The translations under genes were made by a program, and so were the position numbers. From Azonexaceae bacterium (lineage in GTDB: Bacteria; Pseudomonadota; Gammaproteobacteria; Burkholderiales; Rhodocyclaceae), in NCBI GenBank assembly GCA_009469685.1, contig SSTA01000343.1, forward strand, positions 1 to 5,060: a stretch of DNA of 5,060 nucleotides. The letters run 5' to 3'. The notes beneath the pieces are model-generated. The model worked only from the letters and a program-made list of their open reading frames with translations. It was not told where the DNA came from and searched no databases. Below, in pieces: positions 1 to 5,060 of this stretch (within the stretch, counting starts at the first letter, position 1; each line of letters begins with the position of its first letter).

Positions 1-1447
1 CCTCAATCCCCGCATCCTGCAGTCGGGCAAGACCCCCCGGGAGACCATTGACGCCCTGTGGGCGGCCCTCTCCGCCAACAAGCCCTGGTGCGGCGAGTTC
101 GTCAATCGGCGCAAGGATGGCGAAGAGTACGTCGAATACGCCCGACTCGCTCCGGTGCGCCAGGGGGATGGCCGCACCACCCATTACCTGGCGGTCAACG
201 AAGACATCTCGGAAAAACGTCGCATCGCCGATGAACTCGATCGCTACCGCAATCACCTGGAAGAACTGGTCAACCTGCGCACGCGGGAGCTTCAGGTCGC
301 CAGCGAAGCGGCCGAGGCGTCCAACCGGGCGAAGGGCGCCTTCCTGGCCAACATGAGCCACGAAATCCGCACGCCGCTCAACGCGATCAATGGCATGGCC
401 CACCTGATCCGCCGCGATGGCCTCACTCCGCGACAGAACGAAAAACTCGACAAACTGGTCGCGGCCAGCGACCACCTGCTCGAAGTCATCAATGCCATCC
501 TCGACCTTTCACGGATCGAATCGGGAAAGTTCACCCTCGAAGACACCCCCGTCGACGTCAATGATCTGATGACATCGGTGGCGGACATGGTTTCCGGTCC
601 TCTCCGGGCCAAGGGACTTGCGCTGGCGATGCGCAACGAAGTGCCGCCCCGGAATCTGCAGGGCGATCCGACCCGCCTGCGCCAAGCCCTGCTCAACTAC
701 GTCTCCAATGCCGTCAAATTTACCGCGGCGGGGCACGTCACCCTCTGCGCCAGCCCGGTCGATGAAGACGAAGGCAGCGTGCTCATACGATTCAGCGTCA
801 CCGATACCGGCATCGGCATCCCGTCGGAGGTCATGCCACGACTCTTTGCGACCTTCGAGCAGGCCGACAATTCCACCACTCGCCATTACGGCGGAACCGG
901 ATTGGGACTGGCGATCACCCTCAAGCTGGCCGAATTGATGGGGGGTGATGTCGGTGCGGAGAGTATCCAGGGCAGCGGCAGCACCTTCTGGTTCACGGCC
1001 CGTTTGCGCAAAAGCGCTCGCGCGGCTTCTCGCGATTCCCGCCAAAGTTCCGAAGAGACCCTGCGCGACCTGTTTCCCGGCCGCCGCATCCTCCTGGTCG
1101 AGGACGAACCGGTCAATCGCGAGATCGTCTCCCTCATGCTGCGGGAAGCCGGGCAGAAGGTCGACGGAGCCACTGACGGCCATGAAGCCCTCGCCTTGGC
1201 CGCCGTCGGGGCCTACGATCTGATCCTCATGGATATGCAGATGCCGACCATGGACGGACTGGAGGCCACCCAGCGCATCCGCGCCCTCCCCGGCGGTGAA
1301 GCCATCCCTATCGTCGCCTTCACCGCCAATGCCTTCGATGACGACCGGGAACGGTGCTTCGCGGCCGGCATGGACGATTTCCTGCCGAAACCGGTGGTGC
1401 CCGAAGCCCTCTACGCCACGACCCTCAAGTGGCTGGATCGGAATTGA
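1..1447 (+). CDS. Hybrid sensor histidine kinase, 5'-truncated (PAS-HisKA-HATPase-REC)
   Basis: The reading frame is open from base 2 to the TGA at 1445-1447, giving 481 residues; the true N-terminus lies outside the window. Numbering from the window edge, residues 1-75 are the end of a PAS domain with its PAC tail (GEF, RRKDG, then [10 protein letters not shown]). A charged coiled-coil linker follows (about 77-112). HisKA comes next with the H-box SHEIRTPLN, phospho-accepting His120 (codon 359-361). The HATPase domain has the N-box NYVSNAVKF (232-240), DTGIG (268-272) and GGTGLGL (297-303). The C-terminal receiver has LLVEDE, phospho-acceptor Asp411 in LMDMQMP, Thr441 and Lys463 in PKP. All catalytic residues are present, so it should autophosphorylate and pass phosphate to its own receiver. 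The protein stops straight after the receiver with no HPt domain, so a separate phosphotransfer partner is expected if it relays further. The stimulus is unknown, and no partner regulator is visible here. Confidence 0.95.
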   Translation, partial: LNPRILQSGKTPRETIDALWAALSANKPWCGEFVNRRKDGEEYVEYARLAPVRQGDGRTTHYLAVNEDISEKRRIADELDRYRNHLEELVNLRTRELQVASEAAEASNRAKGAFLANMSHEIRTPLNAINGMAHLIRRDGLTPRQNEKLDKLVAASDHLLEVINAILDLSRIESGKFTLEDTPVDVNDLMTSVADMVSGPLRAKGLALAMRNEVPPRNLQGDPTRLRQALLNYVSNAVKFTAAGHVTLCASPVDEDEGSVLIRFSVTDTGIGIPSEVMPRLFATFEQADNSTTRHYGGTGLGLAITLKLAELMGGDVGAESIQGSGSTFWFTARLRKSARAASRDSRQSSEETLRDLFPGRRILLVEDEPVNREIVSLMLREAGQKVDGATDGHEALALAAVGAYDLILMDMQMPTMDGLEATQRIRALPGGEAIPIVAFTANAFDDDRERCFAAGMDDFLPKPVVPEALYATTLKWLDRN

Positions 1448-2282
1448 GGGCGCGCAGAGCAAGCGCCCGCTCGTAGAGCCCCTTGCGGCCGGAACCGGTG
1501 ATCGCGGCAGCGAGTTTGGCCGCCTGACTCACCGGCAGGCCGTCGTCGAGCAGCAGGCGGAGCACCCGCTCGCTCTCGCCGTCTTCTGCCGAAGCGGGAG
1601 CGCCCGACACCACGAGGACGAACTCCCCCCGCTGCCGGTTGCCGTCCTGGCGCAACCAATCGGCTGCCTCGAGCAGAGGCAGCGAAGCGATGGTCTCGAA
1701 CACCTTGGTCAGCTCCCGCGCGATGACGACTTGGCGTGGCCCCAATATCCGGGCCAGATCTTCGACACACTCGACCACCCGGTGGGGAGCCTCGTAAAAC
1801 ACCAGCGACCAGGGCTGATCCCGGAGCGCCTCAAGGGACTGTTGCCGTTGCCCGGGACGCGCGGGCAGAAACCCGAAGAAGAGAAAATGGGGATCGTCGA
1901 ATCCTGAAGCCGAGAGCGCCGCCACCGCAGCACAGGGCCCCGGCAGAGGAATGACGCGATAACCGGCGGCGCGCACGGCGGCGACGATGCGCGCCCCCGG
2001 GTCGGAGATTCCCGGCGTACCGGCATCGCTGATCAGGGCCACGGCGTCGCCCTGGGCCAGGAGTTCGACGATGCGGGCGGAAGCCTCCCGCTCGTTGTGT
2101 TCATGGGCCGCCAGGAGCTTTGCGGCGGACCCCACTTGGCGCAATAGGGGCTGGCTGTGGCGGGTATCCTCCGCCGCCACCCAGGCCACCGCGGCGAGGG
2201 TCTCCCGCGCCCGAACGCTCAAGTCGGCGAGGTTTCCCAAGGGCGTCGCCACCACGTACAATGCCCCCGATTCGATTGTCAT
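1425..2282 (-). CDS. rsmI: 16S rRNA (cytidine-1402-2'-O)-methyltransferase RsmI
   Basis: This 285-residue protein matches the family's usual size (E. coli RsmI is 286). The family uses S-adenosylmethionine to 2'-O-methylate C1402 in the ribosomal decoding centre. Visible signatures, in order, are ATPLGNL (12-18), AEDTRHS (37-43), SDAGTPGISDPG (85-96), PGPCA (114-118), FYEAPHR (162-168), RELTK (189-193) and GEFVLV (219-224). This is a complete tetrapyrrole-methylase fold. The ATG at 2280-2282 is chosen because the conserved core starts a few residues later and a purine-rich GGGAAGGA stands just before it. An upstream in-frame ATG at 2316-2318 would add 12 unconserved residues and run into yraN. 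The stop (TGA, 1425-1427) lies inside the 3' end of the convergent kinase gene, a 23-bp tail-to-tail overlap. Upstream it diverges from yraN, as rsmI diverges from lpoA-yraN in E. coli. Confidence 0.96.
   Translation of the reverse strand: MTIESGALYVVATPLGNLADLSVRARETLAAVAWVAAEDTRHSQPLLRQVGSAAKLLAAHEHNEREASARIVELLAQGDAVALISDAGTPGISDPGARIVAAVRAAGYRVIPLPGPCAAVAALSASGFDDPHFLFFGFLPARPGQRQQSLEALRDQPWSLVFYEAPHRVVECVEDLARILGPRQVVIARELTKVFETIASLPLLEAADWLRQDGNRQRGEFVLVVSGAPASAEDGESERVLRLLLDDGLPVSQAAKLAAAITGSGRKGLYERALALRALNSDPAT
2233..2262 (+). promoter_or_regulatory. Candidate promoter of yraN, inside rsmI
   Basis: TACAAT (2257-2262) matches the sigma-70 -10 consensus at five of six positions. A weak -35 TTTCCC (2233-2238) lies 18 bp upstream. 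Transcription would start near 2269 and leave a leader of about 24 nt before the GTG at 2293. The -10 lies within the first codons of rsmI on the other strand. A small dyad, ACAAT (2258-2262) and ATTGT (2275-2279), spans the predicted start, but it is too short to call an operator. The support is sequence match and position only. Confidence 0.4.
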
Positions 2283-2292
2283 CGTCCTTCCC
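2283..2292 (-). promoter_or_regulatory. Ribosome binding site of rsmI filling the divergent gap
   Basis: Read on the - strand, the 10 bases before the rsmI ATG are GGGAAGGACG. The AAGGA core sits unusually close, 2 nt from the start codon. It supports the start at 2282 over the upstream ATG at 2318. On the + strand the same bases are the pyrimidine run CGTCCTTCCC immediately before the proposed yraN GTG. Confidence 0.5.
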
Positions 2293-2664
2293 GTGCCAGC
2301 AAAAGCCCACGATACCACTGCCCAGCGCGGTCGCGAAGCCGAGGCCCTGGCCGCGCGCTATCTGGAGGCCCGGGGTTTGACGGTCATCCGCCGCAATTTC
2401 CGGGTCCGCGGCGGCGAAATCGACCTCATCTGCCGCGACGGCGCGATGCTGGTATTCGTCGAGGTGCGCCTGCGCAGCCGCGACGACTTCGGTGGCGCGG
2501 CGGCCAGTATCGGACCCGAAAAGCGGCGACGACTCATCCTCGCAGCCCGCCATTATCTGGCGGGCTGCCCCGAAACCGATTGCCGCTTCGACTGCGTCCT
2601 CCTCGCCAGAGTCGACGGAAACGGTATCGAATGGCTGCGCAATGCCTTTTCCGCGGACGATTGA
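2293..2664 (+). CDS. yraN: YraN family protein (UPF0102, endonuclease-like fold)
   Basis: This is a 123-residue UPF0102/YraN protein, within the usual size range. Conserved blocks are the N-terminal QRGREAEALAARYLEARG helix, GGEIDLI (40-46), VFVEVR (54-59), GGAAAS (67-72), DCRFD (96-100) and IEWLRNAF near the end. The GEID and EVR blocks are the remnant PD-(D/E)xK nuclease core; Arg replaces the usual Lys, as also in E. coli YraN. Nuclease activity is therefore only a family-level suggestion, and the biological role is poorly known. No ATG is available in frame near the conserved start. GTG at 2293-2295 is chosen because it gives the family's normal N-terminus; the in-frame sequence further upstream is the antisense of rsmI. 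No Shine-Dalgarno is visible before the GTG. The stop overlaps the start of the HIRAN gene by 23 bp, so translational coupling is likely. E. coli has yraN in the corresponding position beside diaA and dolP. Confidence 0.9.
   Translation: MPAKAHDTTAQRGREAEALAARYLEARGLTVIRRNFRVRGGEIDLICRDGAMLVFVEVRLRSRDDFGGAAASIGPEKRRRLILAARHYLAGCPETDCRFDCVLLARVDGNGIEWLRNAFSADD
2542..2568. repeat. Perfect 10-bp inverted repeat (hairpin) inside yraN
   Basis: GCAGCCCGCC (2542-2551) and GGCGGGCTGC (2559-2568) are exact reverse complements around a 7-base loop, ATTATCT. In RNA this would be a very stable stem-loop in the middle of yraN, covering codons for about residues 84-92. No T-tract follows on either side, so it does not look like an intrinsic terminator. 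Its role, if any, is unknown. High G+C coding sequence produces some such dyads by chance. Confidence 0.6.
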
Positions 2665-3046
2665 GGGCCGGCGGCGGGCGCTCGTCGCGCTCGCCGCGGC
2701 CACCCTGCTGCCCTTGCCCACGCTCGCAGCCGGAGACTCGATCCGCATCCTCATCCAGAGTTCGCCCCTGGCCGGAGCCCAATACCATGCGCTCGCCGAG
2801 GTCCGCGACGCGCTTCGGGTCGGCGACCTGCTGTCCTTGGTCCGCGAGCCCGAAAATCGTCACGACCGCCGTGCGATCCGAGTCGAATGGCGTGGCCGCA
2901 AACTGGGCTATCTGCCCCGGGCCGAGAATCGGGTGGTTGCTGCGGCACTCGACCGGGGCGAGCGCCTGGTGGCCCGCATCGCCCGCCTGCGGGATGATCC
3001 CGACCCCTGGCGCCGGGTGGAGATCGAGGTGCTGGCCGAGCTGTGA
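2642..3046 (+). CDS. Small HIRAN-domain protein with predicted signal peptide
   Basis: This is a 134-residue protein. Residues 1-30 look like a secretion signal: basic GRRR at 9-12, a hydrophobic Ala/Leu stretch (13-26), and TLA at 27-29 before a likely cleavage site. Residues about 37-131 form a HIRAN domain. Tyr48 stands near its start, the hallmark REPENRHD leads into RRAIRV (68-81), then come LGYLPR (88-93), ALDRGE (102-107) and a closing beta strand VEIEVLAEL. The family's common NPYD motif reads NRHD here, with His74 in place of Tyr; Asn72 and Asp75 are kept. HIRAN domains are best known from HLTF-type helicases, where they bind 3' ends of single-stranded DNA; nothing else of such an enzyme is present. 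The ATG overlaps the end of yraN by 23 bp and there is no clear Shine-Dalgarno, so coupled translation is likely. A longer in-frame start at 2492 is unlikely, because it would read through yraN in another frame. The function is unknown and export is inferred. Confidence 0.85.
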   Translation: MPFPRTIEGRRRALVALAAATLLPLPTLAAGDSIRILIQSSPLAGAQYHALAEVRDALRVGDLLSLVREPENRHDRRAIRVEWRGRKLGYLPRAENRVVAAALDRGERLVARIARLRDDPDPWRRVEIEVLAEL

Positions 3047-3058
3047 CTTTACCGTTCG

Positions 3059-3090
3059 TTACAGCCGCAAGCCACCGCCGATGCTAGAAT
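3059..3090 (+). promoter_or_regulatory. Candidate extended -10 promoter of gmhA
   Basis: TGC followed by TAGAAT (3082-3090) is a full TGn extended -10 plus a hexamer with five of six consensus bases. The nearest -35-like element, TTACAG (3059-3064), is poor and 20 bp away, which an extended -10 can tolerate. Transcription would begin near 3097, giving a leader of about 20 nt before the gmhA ATG. It lies in the 71-bp gap after the HIRAN gene, the largest gap in the + strand cluster, so gmhA-dolP-rfaE2 may be its own transcription unit. Confidence 0.55.
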
Positions 3091-3117
3091 CCGGCAACTT
3101 TTTCCCGGACAGAGACG

Positions 3118-3711
3118 ATGGACTTGATTGCCCGCGTGGCCAAGCACTTCGAAGATAGTGCCCACACCAAGCTCAATGCCATGGAACTGCTCGCGCAGCC
3201 AGTCGCCGCGGCGGTCGAAGTCATGACTGCAGCCCTGGTCAATGGCAATAAGATTCTCGCCTGCGGCAATGGAGGATCCGCCGCCGACGCGCAGCACTTT
3301 TCCGCCGAACTGGTGGGACGTTTCGAGGCGGAACGCCAGGAGCTGGCGGCCATCGCCCTGACGGTGGACACCTCCATCCTGACCGCCGTCGCCAACGACT
3401 ATTCCTTCAATCAGGTCTTCTCCCGCCAGGTGCGCGCCCTCGGCCACGGCGGCGACGTGCTGCTGGCGATCTCCACCTCGGGCAATTCCGGCAATGTGAT
3501 CGAAGCGATCAGCGCCGCCCACGACGCCGACATGCGCGTCGTCGCCCTCACCGGAAGAGGCGGCGGGCGCATCGGCGAAATGCTACGCGACGACGACATC
3601 CATCTTTGCGTACCGGCGGATCGTACCGCCCGCATCCAGGAAACCCACCTGCTCATCGTCCATTGTCTGTGCGACGGCATCGACAGTCTTCTCCTGGGAG
3701 TCGAAGAATGA
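3118..3711 (+). CDS. gmhA: Phosphoheptose isomerase GmhA (DiaA-like SIS protein)
   Basis: GmhA converts sedoheptulose 7-phosphate to D-glycero-D-manno-heptose 7-phosphate, the first step of ADP-heptose synthesis for the LPS inner core, in the cytoplasm. This 197-residue single-SIS-domain protein has the phosphate-binding STSGNS (119-124) and [13 protein letters not shown] (49-61). It also keeps the GmhA metal/catalytic set: His60, Glu64, Gln174 and His182, equivalent to E. coli GmhA His61, Glu65, Gln172 and His180. Overall it resembles E. coli DiaA more than E. coli GmhA ([40 protein letters not shown]). DiaA, however, has Ser and Asn at the Glu64 and His182 positions. The DiaA-like GmhA of Pseudomonas aeruginosa is the closest type I can recall. 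I infer an active isomerase; an added DiaA-like role with DnaA cannot be excluded. The start is ATG 3118 with only a weak purine run before it. The stop overlaps the dolP start as ATGA. Confidence 0.92.
   Translation: MDLIARVAKHFEDSAHTKLNAMELLAQPVAAAVEVMTAALVNGNKILACGNGGSAADAQHFSAELVGRFEAERQELAAIALTVDTSILTAVANDYSFNQVFSRQVRALGHGGDVLLAISTSGNSGNVIEAISAAHDADMRVVALTGRGGGRIGEMLRDDDIHLCVPADRTARIQETHLLIVHCLCDGIDSLLLGVEE
3696..3700 (+). promoter_or_regulatory. Ribosome binding site of the BON lipoprotein gene
   Basis: GGGAG lies 7 nt before the ATG at 3708, inside the last codons of gmhA. With the ATGA stop/start overlap it fixes the lipoprotein start there and suggests translational coupling to gmhA. 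The longer in-frame extension back to 3606 would destroy the signal peptide. Confidence 0.7.
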
Positions 3712-4382
3712 AGAAACTGATCCTGTCCGCGGCGCTCCTTGCCGCCGCCCTCCCCGCCCTTCAGGGGTGCGTCACCGCCGTCGCCACCGGAGTGACGGTT
3801 GGCGTCCTGGCCGCCTTCGACCGGCGTCCCCTCACCACCCAGACCGATGACGAAGCCATCGAATGGAAGGCCGCCAGCCGGCTGGCCGACAAGTTCGGCA
3901 AGGAAAATCACATCAATGTGACCAGTTTCAACCGCAAGGTGTTGATCAGCGGCGAGACTGTCAGCGAGGACAACAAGACCCGCATCGGCGAAATCGTGCG
4001 CGGCGTCGACAATGTCCAGGGCATCTGGAACGAGATCTATGTCGGCCCGTCGTCCTCGCTGTCGGGTCGCAGTACCGACACCTACGTCACCTCCAAGGTC
4101 AAGGCGCGCTTTGTCGATTCCGGCCAGTTTTCCGCCAACCACGTCAAGGTGGTCACCGAAGCCGGAGTGGTCTTCCTGTTGGGCATTGTGAACGAGCGGG
4201 AAGCCCAGGCGGCAGTCCAGATTGCCCGTACCACCACCGGCGTGCGCAAGGTGGTGAACGTCATGGAAGTCGTCTCCGAGAGCGAAACCAAACGCCTCGA
4301 TTCCTCTGCCACCAGCCGTTCCGAAGCCAAGCCGGCGCCTGCTGCGGCGCCCGCACCGGTGGAAGCCCCTGCCGCCCGCTGA
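3708..4382 (+). CDS. dolP: Dual BON-domain outer-membrane lipoprotein, DolP (YraP) family
   Basis: This is a 224-residue lipoprotein precursor. MKK and a hydrophobic stretch lead to the lipobox LQGC with Cys21 as the acylated residue. Val follows Cys rather than Asp, so Lol sorting to the outer membrane is expected. Two BON domains follow. The first is about 47-113 ([29 protein letters not shown]). The second is about 123-190 ([43 protein letters not shown]). Spacing and motifs follow E. coli DolP, which binds anionic phospholipid and supports outer-membrane integrity and BAM function. E. coli DolP is 191 residues. This protein has about 30 extra C-terminal residues: a Ser/charged segment, then an Ala/Pro-rich low-complexity tail (about 207-224). 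The gene starts inside the gmhA stop codon and ends 4 bp before rfaE2, placing it in one operon with both LPS-heptose genes. The DolP assignment rests on domain architecture and locus order. Confidence 0.9.
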   Translation: MKKLILSAALLAAALPALQGCVTAVATGVTVGVLAAFDRRPLTTQTDDEAIEWKAASRLADKFGKENHINVTSFNRKVLISGETVSEDNKTRIGEIVRGVDNVQGIWNEIYVGPSSSLSGRSTDTYVTSKVKARFVDSGQFSANHVKVVTEAGVVFLLGIVNEREAQAAVQIARTTTGVRKVVNVMEVVSESETKRLDSSATSRSEAKPAPAAAPAPVEAPAAR

Positions 4383-4386
4383 GGCC

Positions 4387-4875
4387 GTGGAGTATCCGGC
4401 GCCGGCCTTCGAGGCCAGAATCTGCCCGCCCGACGCCCTCGCGCGGCGCATAGAAGGATTGCCCCGGCCGCTGGTCTTCACCAACGGCTGTTTCGATATC
4501 CTCCACCGCGGTCACGTGACCTATCTGGCCCAGGCAGCGGCCCTCGGCAAATCCTTGCTGGTCGCGGTCAACAGCGACGATTCGGTGCGCCGCCAGGGCA
4601 AGGGCAGCGATCGCCCCGTCAATCCCCTGGCCGACCGCATGGCCGTGCTTGCGGCCCTGGAATGCGTGGCCCTGGTCACCTGGTTCGACGACGACACCCC
4701 CATCCTTCCCATACTCGCCTGCCGACCGGACATCCTGGTCAAAGGCGGAGACTGGGCGCCGGAGCGCATCGTCGGAGCACCGGAGGTGCGCTCCTGGGGC
4801 GGCAGCGTGCATTCCATCCCCTTTCTGCACCAGACCTCGACGACGGCCCTGCTGGAAAAGATCCGCCGGCTCTGA
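4387..4875 (+). CDS. rfaE2: D-glycero-beta-D-manno-heptose 1-phosphate adenylyltransferase (RfaE2/HldC)
   Basis: This stand-alone adenylyltransferase (162 residues, family about 160) transfers AMP from ATP to heptose 1-phosphate. The product, ADP-D-glycero-heptose, is the precursor of LPS inner-core heptose. It shows the nucleotidyltransferase signature FTNGCFDILHRGH (31-43) with the HxGH motif His40/His43, VNSDDSV (61-67), KGSDRPVN (72-79), Arg84, DDDTP (101-105), VKGGDW (118-123) and the closing STT (151-153). E. coli fuses this activity to the HldE kinase; here it is separate, so hldA (rfaE1) must be elsewhere, as must gmhB. The start is GTG at 4387, 4 bp after the dolP stop, with a GAGG very close upstream. 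This gives the usual family N-terminus. An internal TTG at 4459 would begin just before the first conserved block and cut off the first helix. It is probably cotranscribed and translationally coupled with dolP. Confidence 0.95.
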   Translation: MEYPAPAFEARICPPDALARRIEGLPRPLVFTNGCFDILHRGHVTYLAQAAALGKSLLVAVNSDDSVRRQGKGSDRPVNPLADRMAVLAALECVALVTWFDDDTPILPILACRPDILVKGGDWAPERIVGAPEVRSWGGSVHSIPFLHQTSTTALLEKIRRL

Positions 4876-4905
4876 GGGGAAGATCGGCGCCTTTCCTCAC
4901 TCGGC

Positions 4906-4937
4906 CAGGCAGCCCCTTCGGCGCAAGGCCTGATTTT
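4906..4937 (+). terminator. Weak candidate intrinsic terminator after rfaE2
   Basis: CAGG (4906-4909) pairs with CCTG (4929-4932). Inside it CCTT (4915-4918) pairs with AAGG (4925-4928), leaving a five-base bulge at 4910-4914. The stem is followed on the + strand by ATTTTC (4933-4938). The short T-run and the bulge make it weak. It sits where the + strand operon should end, 5 bp before the stop of the convergent kup gene. Confidence 0.35.
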
Positions 4938-4942
4938 CAGAG

Positions 4943-5060
4943 CTACAGAACGACCTGGGTCCCCAGTTCCACCACGCGGTTGAATGGAATTCGGAAATAG
5001 GCGGTCGCCGACCCGGCGTTGCGGAACAGCGCGATGAATAGTTTTTCTCGCCAGAAGGCC
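4943..5060 (-). CDS. kup: Kup-type potassium transporter, C-terminal 38 residues only
   Basis: On the - strand the frame entering from the right edge ends at a TAG (4943-4945). It encodes 38 residues beginning [15 protein letters not shown] and ending [13 protein letters not shown]. This is the characteristic end of the Kup (TrkD) family of proton-coupled potassium importers, which normally close with a NRVVELGTQ motif. The fragment is the tail of the cytoplasmic C-terminal domain; the membrane segments lie outside the window. The gene is convergent with rfaE2, 67 bp apart, and has no evident functional link to it. The frame is intact as far as it can be read. The identification rests on this short but distinctive tail. 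Confidence 0.85.
   Translation of the reverse strand, partial: AFWREKLFIALFRNAGSATAYFRIPFNRVVELGTQVVL

Noticed and set aside
509..1462. Open 317-codon frame antisense to the kinase
   Set aside because: It lies opposite a gene with complete kinase and receiver motifs. Its translation has no recognisable domain and is typical antisense shadow in G+C-rich coding DNA.
2258..2279. Dyad ACAAT-N12-ATTGT around the yraN transcription start as a repressor operator
   Set aside because: Five-base arms are common by chance, and no regulator or second copy in the window supports it.
2309..2317. Possible rsmI promoter on the - strand, TGG then TATCGT, extended -10-like
   Set aside because: The hexamer matches only four of six positions and has no supporting -35. 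It is well placed (about 20 nt before the rsmI start) but too weak to list as a feature.
2157..3158. Open 333-codon + strand frame across rsmI, yraN, the HIRAN gene and gmhA
   Set aside because: The product is Arg/Pro-rich low-complexity sequence, out of frame with conserved yraN and HIRAN motifs, so it is not a gene.
3411..4484. Open 357-codon antisense frame across gmhA, dolP and rfaE2
   Set aside because: It crosses three well-supported genes on the other strand, is rich in Gly/His/Asp/Ala as antisense shadows are, and has no motif.
4761..4794. 8-bp inverted repeat GGAGCGCA/TGCGCTCC with an 18-base loop inside rfaE2
   Set aside because: It competes with a smaller nested hairpin (GCACC/GGTGC), lies in conserved coding sequence and has no T-tract. 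It is probably chance.
4876..4905. GAGGGGA/TTTCCTC hairpin just after rfaE2
   Set aside because: The stem needs two G-U pairs and has no T-run after it; the hairpin at 4906-4932 is a better terminator candidate.

Overview
This is a G+C-rich chromosomal window (about two thirds G+C by eye), densely packed with ordinary cell-envelope and housekeeping genes. Product types, gene order and codon use suggest a Gram-negative betaproteobacterium, perhaps of the Rhodocyclales/Azoarcus-Thauera type. That placement is inferred, not proven by a marker gene.

Layout, left to right. A hybrid sensor histidine kinase enters from the left edge on the + strand (PAS, coiled coil, HisKA, HATPase, receiver) and ends at 1447. 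Its last 23 bases overlap the 3' end of the convergent rsmI (16S rRNA 2'-O-methyltransferase, - strand, 1425-2282). Only 10 bp separate the rsmI start from a divergent + strand gene cluster: yraN (2293-2664), a small apparently exported HIRAN-domain protein (2642-3046), gmhA (phosphoheptose isomerase of the DiaA-like subtype, 3118-3711), a dual-BON lipoprotein of the DolP/YraP family (3708-4382), and rfaE2/hldC (heptose-1-phosphate adenylyltransferase, 4387-4875). A convergent gene on the - strand contributes only its last 38 codons (4943-5060); these match the C-terminus of the Kup potassium transporter.

The cluster is recognisably the E. coli locus rsmI <> lpoA-yraN-diaA-dolP, with three changes. 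lpoA is absent, a HIRAN gene sits between yraN and the SIS-domain gene, and a heptose-nucleotide gene is added at the end. The SIS protein keeps the catalytic/metal residues of GmhA that E. coli DiaA has lost. With rfaE2 two genes downstream, this makes ADP-heptose (LPS inner core) synthesis the most likely job of the gmhA-dolP-rfaE2 unit, alongside an outer-membrane-integrity lipoprotein. An extended -10 promoter in front of gmhA suggests this unit can be transcribed separately from yraN and the HIRAN gene.

Nothing here looks like a mobile element, CRISPR array, RNA gene or defence island. The least explained item is the HIRAN protein: its family is known from DNA-processing enzymes, yet it carries what looks like a signal peptide and sits among envelope genes. 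Other points worth a look are a perfect 10-bp inverted repeat inside yraN and the 10-bp divergent start region that serves both rsmI and yraN.
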